A stretch of DNA of 8,715 nucleotides from Flavobacteriaceae bacterium (GCA_016780435.1 JADHLU010000032.1:1-8715); one strand, 5' to 3'; positions 1-7,074 are shown, counted from the first letter of the stretch. Made by a program: numbers and translations. Notes: generated from the sequence alone by a model not told the origin.

Positions 1-139
1 GGCAGCTCGTTACGAGGAGGCTTTGTCGTTTTACAAAGACTTTAGAAAATACTATCCGACCTCAAAATTCGATAAAGAAGCTGATTATTACTTTGCTAAG
101 ATCCAAAACGGAATAGAATTCGTAAATTCGCTGAATTAA
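1..139 (+). CDS. bamD: BamD-like outer membrane assembly lipoprotein, C-terminal end (partial)
   Basis: Only the last 45 codons are present, read from base 2 to a TAA at 137-139; the start and the lipoprotein signal lie outside the window. The peptide begins AARYEEALSFYKDF and continues with a tetratricopeptide-like helix pair (YEEALSFYKDFRKYYPTSKF, then KEADYYFAKI), the usual end of BamD/YfiO proteins. BamD is a periplasmic-facing outer membrane lipoprotein that works with BamA to insert beta-barrel proteins. The call also rests on position: in Flavobacteriia a bamD gene commonly precedes rpoZ and coaBC, as here. The gap to rpoZ is 3 nt, so the two are probably co-transcribed. Another TPR protein cannot be excluded from so short a piece, but the context makes BamD the best reading. 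Confidence 0.72.
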   Translation, partial: AARYEEALSFYKDFRKYYPTSKFDKEADYYFAKIQNGIEFVNSLN

Positions 140-142
140 ATC

Positions 143-469
143 ATGGCTATTTTGAAAGATACTAAAGCTGCTATCACTACAAAAACATTCGACAAGAATG
201 TATTAGACCAAAAAACGGCTAATATTTACGAGGCATTGTCTATTATCGCCAAGCGATCTGTGCAAATTAATGCAGAGATCAAGAAAGAGTTAGTAGACAA
301 GCTCGAAGAGTTTGCTACCTATACAGACAGCCTTGAAGAGGTGTTTGAGAATAAAGAGCAAATAGAGGTTTCTAAATTCTACGAAAAGATGCCTAAACCG
401 CACGCTATTGCGATAGAAGAGTGGCTTAATGATCGCATTTACTATAGAAACACGCTTTCTGAAGAGTAA
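143..469 (+). CDS. rpoZ: DNA-directed RNA polymerase subunit omega (Bacteroidota type)
   Basis: This 108-residue protein is a small RNA polymerase subunit of the Rpb6/omega family, which binds the beta' subunit and helps the core enzyme assemble. The core helix is visible at about residues 27-53 (NIYEALSIIAKRSVQINAEI and the following KKELVDKLEEF), followed by an acidic region ending in EQIEVSKFYEKMPKPHA and a C-terminal IYYRN motif typical of flavobacterial omega. These proteins are longer and more divergent than the roughly 90-residue proteobacterial subunit. The ATG follows the upstream stop by 3 nt and has no Shine-Dalgarno sequence, which is normal in this phylum. The gene lies between bamD and coaBC, matching the rpoZ-coaBC neighbourhood seen in many bacteria. 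The identification is by remembered family sequence and context. Confidence 0.88.
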   Translation: MAILKDTKAAITTKTFDKNVLDQKTANIYEALSIIAKRSVQINAEIKKELVDKLEEFATYTDSLEEVFENKEQIEVSKFYEKMPKPHAIAIEEWLNDRIYYRNTLSEE

Positions 470-479
470 ATAACTACTT

Positions 480-1682
480 ATGCTTGCGGGAAAAAATGTT
501 CTGCTTGGTGTTACTGGCGGAATCGCCGCATATAAAACAACCTTTCTAGTTCGGCTGCTCATACAGCAGGGAGCTCACGTAAAGGTGATCATGACGCTGG
601 CATCAAAGGAATTTGTAACTCCCCTTACTCTTAGTACACTTAGTCAGAATCCCGTCTACTTCGATTTTATTGACGAAAAAGATGGTGAGCTTCGCTGGAA
701 CAATCACGTTGAGCTCGCCAAGTGGGCCGATCTCATGATTCTAGCCCCGCTAACCTCGAACACCTTAGCAAAGATGGTTTCTGGAGCCTGTGACAACTTG
801 CTATTGGCCACCTATATGTCTTCGAACTGCCCGGTGTTTGTAGCTCCGGCCATGGACCTGGATATGTATGCGCATCAATCGACGAAACAGAATTTAGCCA
901 CATTAACCGAAAGAGGAGTTCATGTCATTCAGGCTGAATCCGGATTTTTAGCTTCGGGCCTAGAAGGAGAAGGACGCATGGCTGAACCGGAGATAATTGT
1001 TAACCAGGTTCAAACCCAACTGAGAGCCGAGGCGGTACTCTTTGGAAAAAAGGTGCTGATTAGTGCCGGCCCAACCAGAGAAGCCTTTGATCCCGTGAGA
1101 TTTCTTTCGAACTATTCAACTGGGCTTATGGGATACGAGCTGGCCCTAAGGGCGCACGAACTCGGAGCAGAAGTGGTGTTGGTAAGTGGACCTGTTGAAC
1201 CGATTGCATTACCGCAATCTGTGCGCAGGATAGCGGTTGAATCAGCAGAGCAGATGTATGTGCAGGTCATAAATCACTTTGATGAGGTAGATTTTTTTAT
1301 TTCGTCAGCCGCTGTAGCCGACTATACCTTTTCACAGGTGCACCCCCAAAAATTAAAGAAAGAAGAAGATACGCTCGTTTTAACGCTCCAGCGCACTAAA
1401 GACATCCTTCGCGAGCTCGCTTCGCGAAAAAAACAACAAAGGATCATCGGATTTGCGCTTGAAACCGACACAGACCGCTCGAAGCCCTTAGCTAAGTTGC
1501 AGTCGAAATCACTAGATGCTATAGTATATAACACACTTAGCGACGCAGGAGCTGGGTTTGGAACCGACACGAACAAGGCTACCGTATTTTTTGCCGACCA
1601 GAGCCAGATAGAGATCCCGTTACAATCGAAAAGGTCTATGGCCAGCGCACTGTGGACTCATTTTAGTGACAAATGGCTCTGA
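480..1682 (+). CDS. coaBC: Bifunctional phosphopantothenoylcysteine decarboxylase / phosphopantothenate-cysteine ligase
   Basis: This 400-residue cytoplasmic flavoprotein catalyses two steps of coenzyme A synthesis: CoaB joins 4'-phosphopantothenate to cysteine using CTP, and CoaC decarboxylates the product to 4'-phosphopantetheine using FMN. The CoaC half (about 1-180) has GVTGGIAAYK at 10-19, the catalytic histidine His76 in NNHVELAKWAD, PAMDLDMY at 123-130 and SGLEGEGRM at 159-167. The CoaB half (about 189-400) has SAGPTREAFDPVRF at 195-208, SNYSTGLMG at 210-218, AAVADY at 277-282, the KLKK lysines at 291-294 and GFALET at 324-329. Length is normal. Two CoaC residues differ from the E. coli enzyme: Asp126 where E. 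coli has Asn125, and Ser159 where it has Cys158. I recall the same residues in other Bacteroidota, so this is probably a lineage variant rather than damage. The gene starts 10 nt after rpoZ and overlaps the next gene by 10 nt. Confidence 0.96.
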   Translation: MLAGKNVLLGVTGGIAAYKTTFLVRLLIQQGAHVKVIMTLASKEFVTPLTLSTLSQNPVYFDFIDEKDGELRWNNHVELAKWADLMILAPLTSNTLAKMVSGACDNLLLATYMSSNCPVFVAPAMDLDMYAHQSTKQNLATLTERGVHVIQAESGFLASGLEGEGRMAEPEIIVNQVQTQLRAEAVLFGKKVLISAGPTREAFDPVRFLSNYSTGLMGYELALRAHELGAEVVLVSGPVEPIALPQSVRRIAVESAEQMYVQVINHFDEVDFFISSAAVADYTFSQVHPQKLKKEEDTLVLTLQRTKDILRELASRKKQQRIIGFALETDTDRSKPLAKLQSKSLDAIVYNTLSDAGAGFGTDTNKATVFFADQSQIEIPLQSKRSMASALWTHFSDKWL

Positions 1683-2476
1683 GAACGTTCATCATCTCAA
1701 CGGTCTTAATGTGTTTTGGATTATGGTCCAACGCTCAAGATGTAGAAGCTGTGGTAAGGGTGATTAACCGCACCCAGAACAGATCATTTGAAGCCAGTTA
1801 CCGCACACTTGAGCGCGACCTTTCTCGACTAATAAATCAAACGCAGTGGGGTTCATCAGCAGGCCGTTCAGGAAAATCTAAGGTGTTACTTAATATGACC
1901 TTATCGTTAGTAGATCATAGCGATCAAGCGTTTAAGACCATGCTACTGGTAGAGCTATTTAAAACCTATGGCAGTGGAGATAAAGTGCTTTTGTTGAGGT
2001 GGGTAGAACAGCCGCTGCTGTTTTCGTACGTTCCGTTTGAGCCCTTGATTTTTAATAAAAACAATTTGACTTCGAACCTAGTGGCGCACGCGGCCTTTTT
2101 TGCCTATTTGGCATTGGGATTTCATGAAGACACTGAAAATTCATTGGGCGGAACTCCGTTTTACAGACAAGCCGAAGAAATTGTTGTTCGCATGCAATCC
2201 ACCTTTAATTCAGGATGGGAAATGAGGCGCAGTGGAAGTTCAAAGTACCGTTTGATTTACGAGCTTTTGCAAAAGCCTTATTACCCGGCGAGGCAGTTTT
2301 TATTTGACCTACACACAGGTTGCTTAGCCTCAGGTCAGCGGCATACAGATCAATACGCTGAATGCCTGCTGCAAATTAGTCAGGGACTAGAGGAGGCTGA
2401 AATTGGTCTAGACAATTCTTTGCTCATGCAGCGGATTCAAGAATCAAATAGGGCTATTTTTGATCAAATGCATTAA
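1673..2476 (+). CDS. DUF4835 family protein, PorD-like, probable type IX secretion accessory
   Basis: This 267-residue exported protein has a signal peptide: MALR, a hydrophobic stretch at about 6-18, and a likely cleavage after Ala21 (WSNA before QD). The mature N-terminus (residues 24-60) has the family pattern of a short beta strand, a Q/N-rich turn and the segment TLERDLSRLINQTQW. A second family-like block follows: FSYVPFEPLIF, NLTSNLVAHAAFFAYLALGF and GGTPFYRQAEEIV. The C-terminus is helical. This is the Bacteroidota-only DUF4835 family, which I recall being annotated as type IX secretion protein PorD; its exact role is not settled, and the T9SS link is family knowledge, not visible here. 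The protein seems 20-30 residues shorter than family members I remember. Its ATG lies inside the end of coaBC (10-nt overlap); the next Met (13) would destroy the signal peptide, so 1673 is preferred. A coaBC-DUF4835-recN order is common in Flavobacteriia. Confidence 0.8.
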   Translation: MALRTFIISTVLMCFGLWSNAQDVEAVVRVINRTQNRSFEASYRTLERDLSRLINQTQWGSSAGRSGKSKVLLNMTLSLVDHSDQAFKTMLLVELFKTYGSGDKVLLLRWVEQPLLFSYVPFEPLIFNKNNLTSNLVAHAAFFAYLALGFHEDTENSLGGTPFYRQAEEIVVRMQSTFNSGWEMRRSGSSKYRLIYELLQKPYYPARQFLFDLHTGCLASGQRHTDQYAECLLQISQGLEEAEIGLDNSLLMQRIQESNRAIFDQMH

Positions 2477-2486
2477 TGCTTTGGCC

Positions 2487-2530
2487 TTACTGAACGTATT
2501 TTGCGCTATACTCTAGGTATCTTTACTGAA
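2487..2530 (+). repeat. Spaced 8-nt direct repeat in the recN leader
   Basis: TTACTGAA occurs at 2487-2494 and again at 2523-2530, 36 nt apart start to start, within the 67-nt spacer before recN. GAACGT also occurs twice, at 2492-2497 and 2532-2537. A near-consensus -7 box for the Bacteroidota sigma factor, TATCTTTA at 2518-2525 (one base off TAnnTTTG), overlaps the second copy, but no TTTG lies at the proper distance upstream. The spacer may therefore hold a weak promoter with repeated protein-binding sites, or the repeats may be chance. No terminator for the upstream gene is visible. Confidence 0.3.
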
Positions 2531-2543
2531 AGAACGTTGATCT

Positions 2544-4199
2544 ATGCTTAGTTCACTTCACATAAAAAATTATGCGCTTATCGATGAGGTATTTATCGAT
2601 TTTAGTCCAGGATTGAATGTGATCACGGGGGAAACCGGATCGGGCAAGTCAGTGGTTATGCAGGCGCTTCAGCTCGTTTTAGGTGCTAGGGCAGAAGGTG
2701 TTAGCTTTTTTGATCCCGATAAAAAATGCATCATAGAACTCAATGTGAAAATTGATTCGACCTACAGGCACTGGTTTGAAGCCAACGATTTAGACTACGA
2801 TCAAGATTGCCTAATTCGCAGAGAACTCTCAAAACAGGCTAAATCAAGACTTTTTATCAACGATACTCCAATTAAACAGTCTGTACTAAACAACTTAACC
2901 GATGAGTTGCTCTCCTTTCACTCTCAGCACGAATCGTATGGGTTTTTAAAGCCCACAGAACAGTTTCAACTTTTAGACGATTTTGCAGGTAATAAAGCCT
3001 TGTTGAGCCAGTATAAAGAGCTGCATTCAGCCTATAAGCGCACATCAGATGAATGGGAAAAACTGAGCAGTAAATCTGACGAGTTTGAAAGGGAGTGGGC
3101 GTATCAATTGCACTTAAAGAAAGAGCTCGATGAGTTGAACCTAGATCAGATAGATCAAGAAGCACTCGAACAGCAGTACAACATGTACAGTCAGTCCGAG
3201 AAAATCGTCTCCATAATCGGCGATCTGAACCAAAAGTTTGAACTGGAACCTTACGGTTTAATTGACCAACTTCGATCGATTCAGCGCTTACTTTCCGAAT
3301 TACAACGAATCTCACCCATTTTTTCAAATCTATTTGAACGTATACAGGCTATCATTGTTGAATCTCAAGACATTTCAGACGAGTTGCAGCGCGCTTTAGA
3401 TGCAGTGGCAATAGACGCGAATGAGTATGAGGAGATCAGTCTAAGACTTTCAGAGTTGCACCGACTTCAAAAAAAGCACGGAGTAAGCAATTGCGAGGGG
3501 CTTATCGATAAGCGCGATGCGTTGTCGAAGAATTTAGGAACCGATCAACAGTTTCAAGATCGCATCAATACGCTCGAAAAACAGCTTGTTGAATTGAAAA
3601 ATCAGCTACTTCCATTGGCTAAAGAACTATCTAGCAATCGAAAAAAATCCGCCAAAGAACTAAGTGATGCTATTGAAGAGGTACTCTCTTCTTTAGAAAT
3701 GCCATCTGCACAATTAAAAATTGATGTGGCGCACAGAGATGCTTTTGTGACCAACGGTTCCGATGAGGTTTTATTTAAGTTTCAAGCCAATAAGGGTTCT
3801 GAATTGCTCGATTTAAAACAGGTCATTTCGGGAGGAGAACTTTCGAGATTAGCCTTAGCTATACAGTACATTAAAGGGAAATCAAAGGCTATACCTACCC
3901 AGGTTTTTGATGAGATTGACACTGGGGTATCGGGTCAAGTCGCCGAACGTGTGGCCCAGTTATTTGAGCTTATGGGAAAACGACATCAACTCTTGGTGAT
4001 AACCCATTTGCCACAGGTTGCAGCCAAAGGCTCGCATCATTTGAAAATAGCCAAAACCGAGGACTCCGGTCGTGCGTTTACTCAAGTTATGAAGCTCAGT
4101 TCGGACGACCGCGAACGTGAGATTGCTTCTATGATTGAGGGTAAAAATCCCTCTCAGACTGCAATTAGCCATGCAAGAACACTACTGACAAAGCGTTAG
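2544..4199 (+). CDS. recN: DNA repair protein RecN
   Basis: This 551-residue protein is a cytoplasmic SMC-like ATPase that acts at DNA double-strand breaks. The N-terminal half of the ATPase has the typical opening SLHIKNYALIDEV and a Walker A motif GETGSGKS at 29-36. A long charged helical region (about 150-390) forms the coiled coil, shorter than that of true SMC proteins. The C-terminal half has the ABC signature ISGGELSR at 428-435, a Walker B motif ending in VFDEIDTG at 454-461 and the switch histidine His488 in VITHLPQVAA. All catalytic motifs are intact and the length is that of the family, so the gene looks functional. The ATG at 2544 gives the expected N-terminus. It lies 67 nt after the DUF4835 gene, the largest gap in the window, so it may have its own promoter. 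RecN is SOS-controlled in some bacteria, but I see no recognisable LexA box. Confidence 0.96.
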   Translation: MLSSLHIKNYALIDEVFIDFSPGLNVITGETGSGKSVVMQALQLVLGARAEGVSFFDPDKKCIIELNVKIDSTYRHWFEANDLDYDQDCLIRRELSKQAKSRLFINDTPIKQSVLNNLTDELLSFHSQHESYGFLKPTEQFQLLDDFAGNKALLSQYKELHSAYKRTSDEWEKLSSKSDEFEREWAYQLHLKKELDELNLDQIDQEALEQQYNMYSQSEKIVSIIGDLNQKFELEPYGLIDQLRSIQRLLSELQRISPIFSNLFERIQAIIVESQDISDELQRALDAVAIDANEYEEISLRLSELHRLQKKHGVSNCEGLIDKRDALSKNLGTDQQFQDRINTLEKQLVELKNQLLPLAKELSSNRKKSAKELSDAIEEVLSSLEMPSAQLKIDVAHRDAFVTNGSDEVLFKFQANKGSELLDLKQVISGGELSRLALAIQYIKGKSKAIPTQVFDEIDTGVSGQVAERVAQLFELMGKRHQLLVITHLPQVAAKGSHHLKIAKTEDSGRAFTQVMKLSSDDREREIASMIEGKNPSQTAISHARTLLTKR

Positions 4200-4225
4200 T
4201 CAAGGAGCTATTCTTGCTATATTTG
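4196..4225 (+). promoter_or_regulatory. Candidate Bacteroidota-type promoter for fabI
   Basis: TATATTTG at 4218-4225 is a perfect match to the TAnnTTTG -7 box used by the primary sigma factor in Bacteroidota. TTAG at 4196-4199, 18 nt upstream and overlapping the recN stop codon, is an imperfect -33 TTTG. Transcription would start near 4230, about 15 nt before the fabI ATG. The hairpin-capable sequence at 4201-4216 lies between the two boxes. A six-fixed-base box is expected about twice per strand in 8.7 kb by chance, so the main support is its placement in a short spacer directly before a gene. Confidence 0.42.
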
Positions 4226-4245
4226 AAGGTATTAAAATCACAGGG

Positions 4246-5061
4246 ATGAATTACAACTTATTAAAAGGAAAACGAGGAATCATTTTTGGTGCGTTAGACG
4301 AAAATTCTATCGCTTGGAAAACAGCTGAACGGGTGCACGAAGAAGGAGGATCTTTCGTACTGACCAATGCTCCGATCGCCTTGAGAATGGGAGAATTAAA
4401 TGCGCTGGCCGAAAAAACAGGGGCGTTGGTGATTGCCGCCGACGCGACATCTACAGAAGATCTAGCGCGCCTTATAGCCGAGTCTGTTCAGCACCTAGGC
4501 GGAAAACTTGACTTCGTATTGCATTCAATTGGAATGTCTGTGAATGTAAGAAAAGGAAGGCACTACACAGACGAGAACTACGACTTTACAGCAAAGGGTT
4601 GGGACGTTTCAGCACTATCTTTTCATAAATTATTGCAACAGCTATATAAACTCGACGCCATGAATGAATGGGGTAGTGTGTTAGCGCTAACCTATATGGC
4701 TGCTCAGCGAACTTTTCCGGATTACAACGACATGGCCGATAATAAGGCTTACCTTGAATCTGTGGCTCGAAGTTTCGGTTATTTCTTCGGAAAAGAAAAG
4801 AAGGTTCGTGTAAATACCATTTCACAGTCCCCAACCGTAACAACCGCCGGAAAAGGAGTCAAAGGTTTTGACGCCTTCTTGAATTATGCAGAGAAGATGT
4901 CTCCACTTGGAAATGCTTCTGCCGATGAATGTGCCGATTATGCGGTTACGCTCTTCTGCGATTTGACTCGAAAAGTAACCATGCAGAATCTCTTTCACGA
5001 CGGAGGATTCTCATCAACCGGAGTAAGTCAAGAAATAGTAGACTTATTTTCGGATCACTAA
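4246..5061 (+). CDS. fabI: Enoyl-[acyl-carrier-protein] reductase [NADH], FabI type
   Basis: This 271-residue cytoplasmic enzyme reduces the trans-2-enoyl group on acyl carrier protein, the last step of each round of fatty-acid elongation. It is a short-chain dehydrogenase fold protein: the cofactor site is GIIFGALDENSIAW at 11-24, Asp66 in AADAT follows, LHSIGMS spans 92-98, and the catalytic residues are Tyr150 (in LTYMAAQR) with Tyr160 and Lys167 in DYNDMADNKAYLES, matching Tyr146, Tyr156 and Lys163 of E. coli FabI. NTISQSPTVTTAG at 190-202 precedes the substrate-binding helix, and HDGGFSSTGV (251-260) is near the C-terminus. The sequence is close to what I remember for flavobacterial FabI. 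Gly96 and Phe208, equivalent to the triclosan-contact residues Gly93 and Phe203 of E. coli, are unchanged. It starts 46 nt after recN behind a candidate promoter and ends 26 nt before the glycosyltransferase. Confidence 0.97.
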   Translation: MNYNLLKGKRGIIFGALDENSIAWKTAERVHEEGGSFVLTNAPIALRMGELNALAEKTGALVIAADATSTEDLARLIAESVQHLGGKLDFVLHSIGMSVNVRKGRHYTDENYDFTAKGWDVSALSFHKLLQQLYKLDAMNEWGSVLALTYMAAQRTFPDYNDMADNKAYLESVARSFGYFFGKEKKVRVNTISQSPTVTTAGKGVKGFDAFLNYAEKMSPLGNASADECADYAVTLFCDLTRKVTMQNLFHDGGFSSTGVSQEIVDLFSDH

Positions 5062-5087
5062 TCTCTGAGGATAAAAAGCCTTTGCCA

Positions 5088-6140
5088 ATGGGTAAACTTG
5101 TTCATCTTTACTCCATTGTTGTTCCGGTGTACAATCGGCCAGAAGAGTTGAAGCTATTGTTAGATTCAGTGGCTGTACAGCAGTGTGAAAACGATTTTGA
5201 GGTCGTTGTGGTTGAAGATGGCTCTCAGCTCAGCTCGAGGCAGGTTTGTGAACAGAGTACAATCTTTTCAAAGATCACCTACCTAGAAAAGTCAAATTCT
5301 GGACCGGGTTTAAGTCGAAACTACGGGATGAAGAGCGCTAAAGGCGATTATTTCATCATTCTAGATTCAGATTGCATTCTGCCTACGAATTACCTTAGCG
5401 AAGTGGATAGGGAGCTCAGTACTCAGTACGCTGATTTTTTCGGCGGACCCGACTCGGCCTTAGCGTCATTTACACCAATACAACAGGCCGTCAATCTTGT
5501 GATGACCGCTTCCTTAAGCACAGCCGGAATACGAGGAGGTGAGCCCAACTATTTCGAGCCCAGAAGTTTTAATATGGGTCTTTCAAAGGAAGTGTTTGAG
5601 GCTACTGGAGGTTTTGGTGCCATTCATCCCGGTGAGGACCCAGATTTAGTCATGAGAGCCTGGAAATTAGGATATAAATCGCGTCTTTTTTCAAACGCTT
5701 TGGTCTTTCACCAGCGCAGAATACAGTTTTCATCCTTTTTTAAGCAAGTGTTTAAGTTCGGCAGTGTGAGGCCTATACTTGAAGTGCTACATCCGGAATT
5801 TAAAAGACCTATTTATAAAGGTCCTTCGCTCTTTTTAATGTATTTGATTACTGTGGTTGTGCTGTTTGTAACCATGCTCCTAGGTCAAACTAGCCTTCAG
5901 CTCACAGCATTTCTATGTGCACCTTTAGTTGTTTATTTAGGTGTCTTTAAGCTTCAATTAATCTATAAGACCCGGTCGATCAAGTTAACCTCGCTTGCGA
6001 TTTTAGCCTTTTTAATTCAGATGAGCGGTTACGGTTTGGGGTATTTGAGGTCCTCCATTCTGCTCGTATTGAATAGAGATAAACCCATTGAAACGCTGTT
6101 TCCTCATCTCTTTTTTAATCCCATAAATAAAGGACAGTAG
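5088..6140 (+). CDS. Family 2 glycosyltransferase with C-terminal membrane segments
   Basis: This 350-residue protein is a GT-A fold, family 2 glycosyltransferase, expected to sit at the cytoplasmic face of the inner membrane and move a sugar from a nucleotide donor to a lipid or glycan acceptor; donor and acceptor cannot be told. The nucleotide-binding strand is SIVVPVYNRP at 9-18, followed by VVEDGS (41-46), the metal-binding LDSDC at 92-96, the acceptor-side FNMGLSKEVFEATGGFG at 161-177, and the acidic GEDPD at 182-186. Hydrophobic spans at about 247-265, 268-287 and 300-325 probably cross the membrane; the layout recalls ExoA-like enzymes. The reading frame stays open back to an ATG at 4929, but that would place 53 non-homologous residues inside fabI; the ATG at 5088 puts the protein just before the first strand and is preferred. 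It is followed after 1 nt by the YbbR gene. Confidence 0.88.
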   Translation: MGKLVHLYSIVVPVYNRPEELKLLLDSVAVQQCENDFEVVVVEDGSQLSSRQVCEQSTIFSKITYLEKSNSGPGLSRNYGMKSAKGDYFIILDSDCILPTNYLSEVDRELSTQYADFFGGPDSALASFTPIQQAVNLVMTASLSTAGIRGGEPNYFEPRSFNMGLSKEVFEATGGFGAIHPGEDPDLVMRAWKLGYKSRLFSNALVFHQRRIQFSSFFKQVFKFGSVRPILEVLHPEFKRPIYKGPSLFLMYLITVVVLFVTMLLGQTSLQLTAFLCAPLVVYLGVFKLQLIYKTRSIKLTSLAILAFLIQMSGYGLGYLRSSILLVLNRDKPIETLFPHLFFNPINKGQ

Positions 6141-6141
6141 T

Positions 6142-7074
6142 ATGCGCGAACTCCAATTAAAACAATTCGTATACTTTCTCCTTTTGGCCACTGTAATTTG
6201 GTTTTTTAACCATTTGAGTAAACCGGTAACCGTTTCTACCGTTGTTAAGGCTCGTTTTTCCCAAACTCCCGATTCACTAACACTCTTAACCAACGCTCCA
6301 TTTGATATACCTGTTCGCGTGACGGCCACAGGTTTTAGACTGCTTTTTACGTTTACTTCTAACAAACCTTATGACATACCTTTAGATCAAATCGCTGTTG
6401 AAAACGACGTGTATTTCTTAGCCCCAGAATATATAGAAAGCGCCTTGCAATCAGCCTTTTCAGAGTCTCTGACGTTAGTTCGAGCATCGATTTCTCCCAA
6501 ACAGGTAGATGTTGCATTGCTTTCATCAAAACGTGTACCTATTGTTCCTCAGGTGATCACTTCGTTTAGGCCGAACCACATCGCTATTGACTCAGCGTCT
6601 ATTGATCCGAGTACCGTTGAAGTTAGAGGGGTAAAGTCAGCAATTGAACAATTGGACAAGGTATATACCAAGGTTGTGCGTTTAGAAGACATACATGAGT
6701 CGGTGGCTATCGATTTACCGCTTGAACAGGATGCTAGTAGTATGTATACCCTTTCCTCAAATTCAGTGTATTACAGTCTAAATGTAACCCGGTTTTCAGA
6801 GAACACTTTCGAGCTGCCTATAACGGTTCGTGCAGATGAACGTTCAGTGAGACTGCTACTATTTCCAGATAAAGTAACCTTGGTCTGTAAAGCTTCTACA
6901 GAACGCTTAAAGACACTAAAAGCAGACGATTTTGAGGTGTCTGTTGATTTTGATGATTCTGTGATAAGACATCCTAGCGATCAGTTAAAGCTTAGGCTGA
7001 CACGCATTCCTGAAGGTATTTTTCAAGTGTCCCTACTAACAGATTCCGTAAACTACATCATCGAGCCCCTATGA
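6142..7074 (+). CDS. YbbR-domain (CdaR-like) membrane-anchored protein
   Basis: This 310-residue protein has one N-terminal membrane segment at about 7-24 (FVYFLLLATVIWFF) and a long non-cytoplasmic part made of YbbR-like beta repeats. The clearest repeat is about 131-180: RVPIVPQVITSF, a spacer, then SIDPSTVEVRGVKSAIEQL. A less regular unit precedes it and another follows at about 218-270 (ELPITVRAD). In Firmicutes, YbbR (CdaR) binds and regulates the diadenylate cyclase CdaA; no cyclase gene is in this window, so that role is only a family-level possibility. An AAAGGA at 6129-6134 is one of the few Shine-Dalgarno-like sequences here, 7 nt before the ATG. It follows the glycosyltransferase by 1 nt and overlaps coaE by ATGA, an arrangement I recall from other Bacteroidota. 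There is little residue-level conservation to test, so the call rests on repeat pattern, topology and context. Confidence 0.77.
   Translation: MRELQLKQFVYFLLLATVIWFFNHLSKPVTVSTVVKARFSQTPDSLTLLTNAPFDIPVRVTATGFRLLFTFTSNKPYDIPLDQIAVENDVYFLAPEYIESALQSAFSESLTLVRASISPKQVDVALLSSKRVPIVPQVITSFRPNHIAIDSASIDPSTVEVRGVKSAIEQLDKVYTKVVRLEDIHESVAIDLPLEQDASSMYTLSSNSVYYSLNVTRFSENTFELPITVRADERSVRLLLFPDKVTLVCKASTERLKTLKADDFEVSVDFDDSVIRHPSDQLKLRLTRIPEGIFQVSLLTDSVNYIIEPL

Noticed and set aside
290..562. A reverse-strand open frame across the rpoZ/coaBC junction
   Set aside because: Both overlapping plus-strand genes are well supported, and the antisense frame shows no protein features.
2480..2503. TTTG at 2480-2483 and TATTTTG at 2497-2503 as a recN promoter
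   Set aside because: The spacing between the boxes is only about 13 nt and the second lacks one base of TAnnTTTG; a functional pair should be near 19-21 nt apart.
2872..3327. A 151-codon reverse-strand open frame inside recN
   Set aside because: It lies wholly inside an intact recN, has no recognisable motif and is composed as expected for an antisense frame.
4929..5087. A 53-codon upstream extension of the glycosyltransferase from an ATG at 4929
   Set aside because: It would overlap fabI by 133 nt, has a basic sequence unlike GT2 proteins, and the ATG at 5088 gives a normal N-terminus.
5062..5087. A terminator between fabI and the glycosyltransferase
   Set aside because: No stable stem or T-run is present in the 26-nt spacer, so read-through is more likely.
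6012..6365. A reverse-strand open frame spanning the glycosyltransferase/YbbR junction
   Set aside because: It is antisense to two well-supported genes and has no motif, signal peptide or homologue that I recognise.
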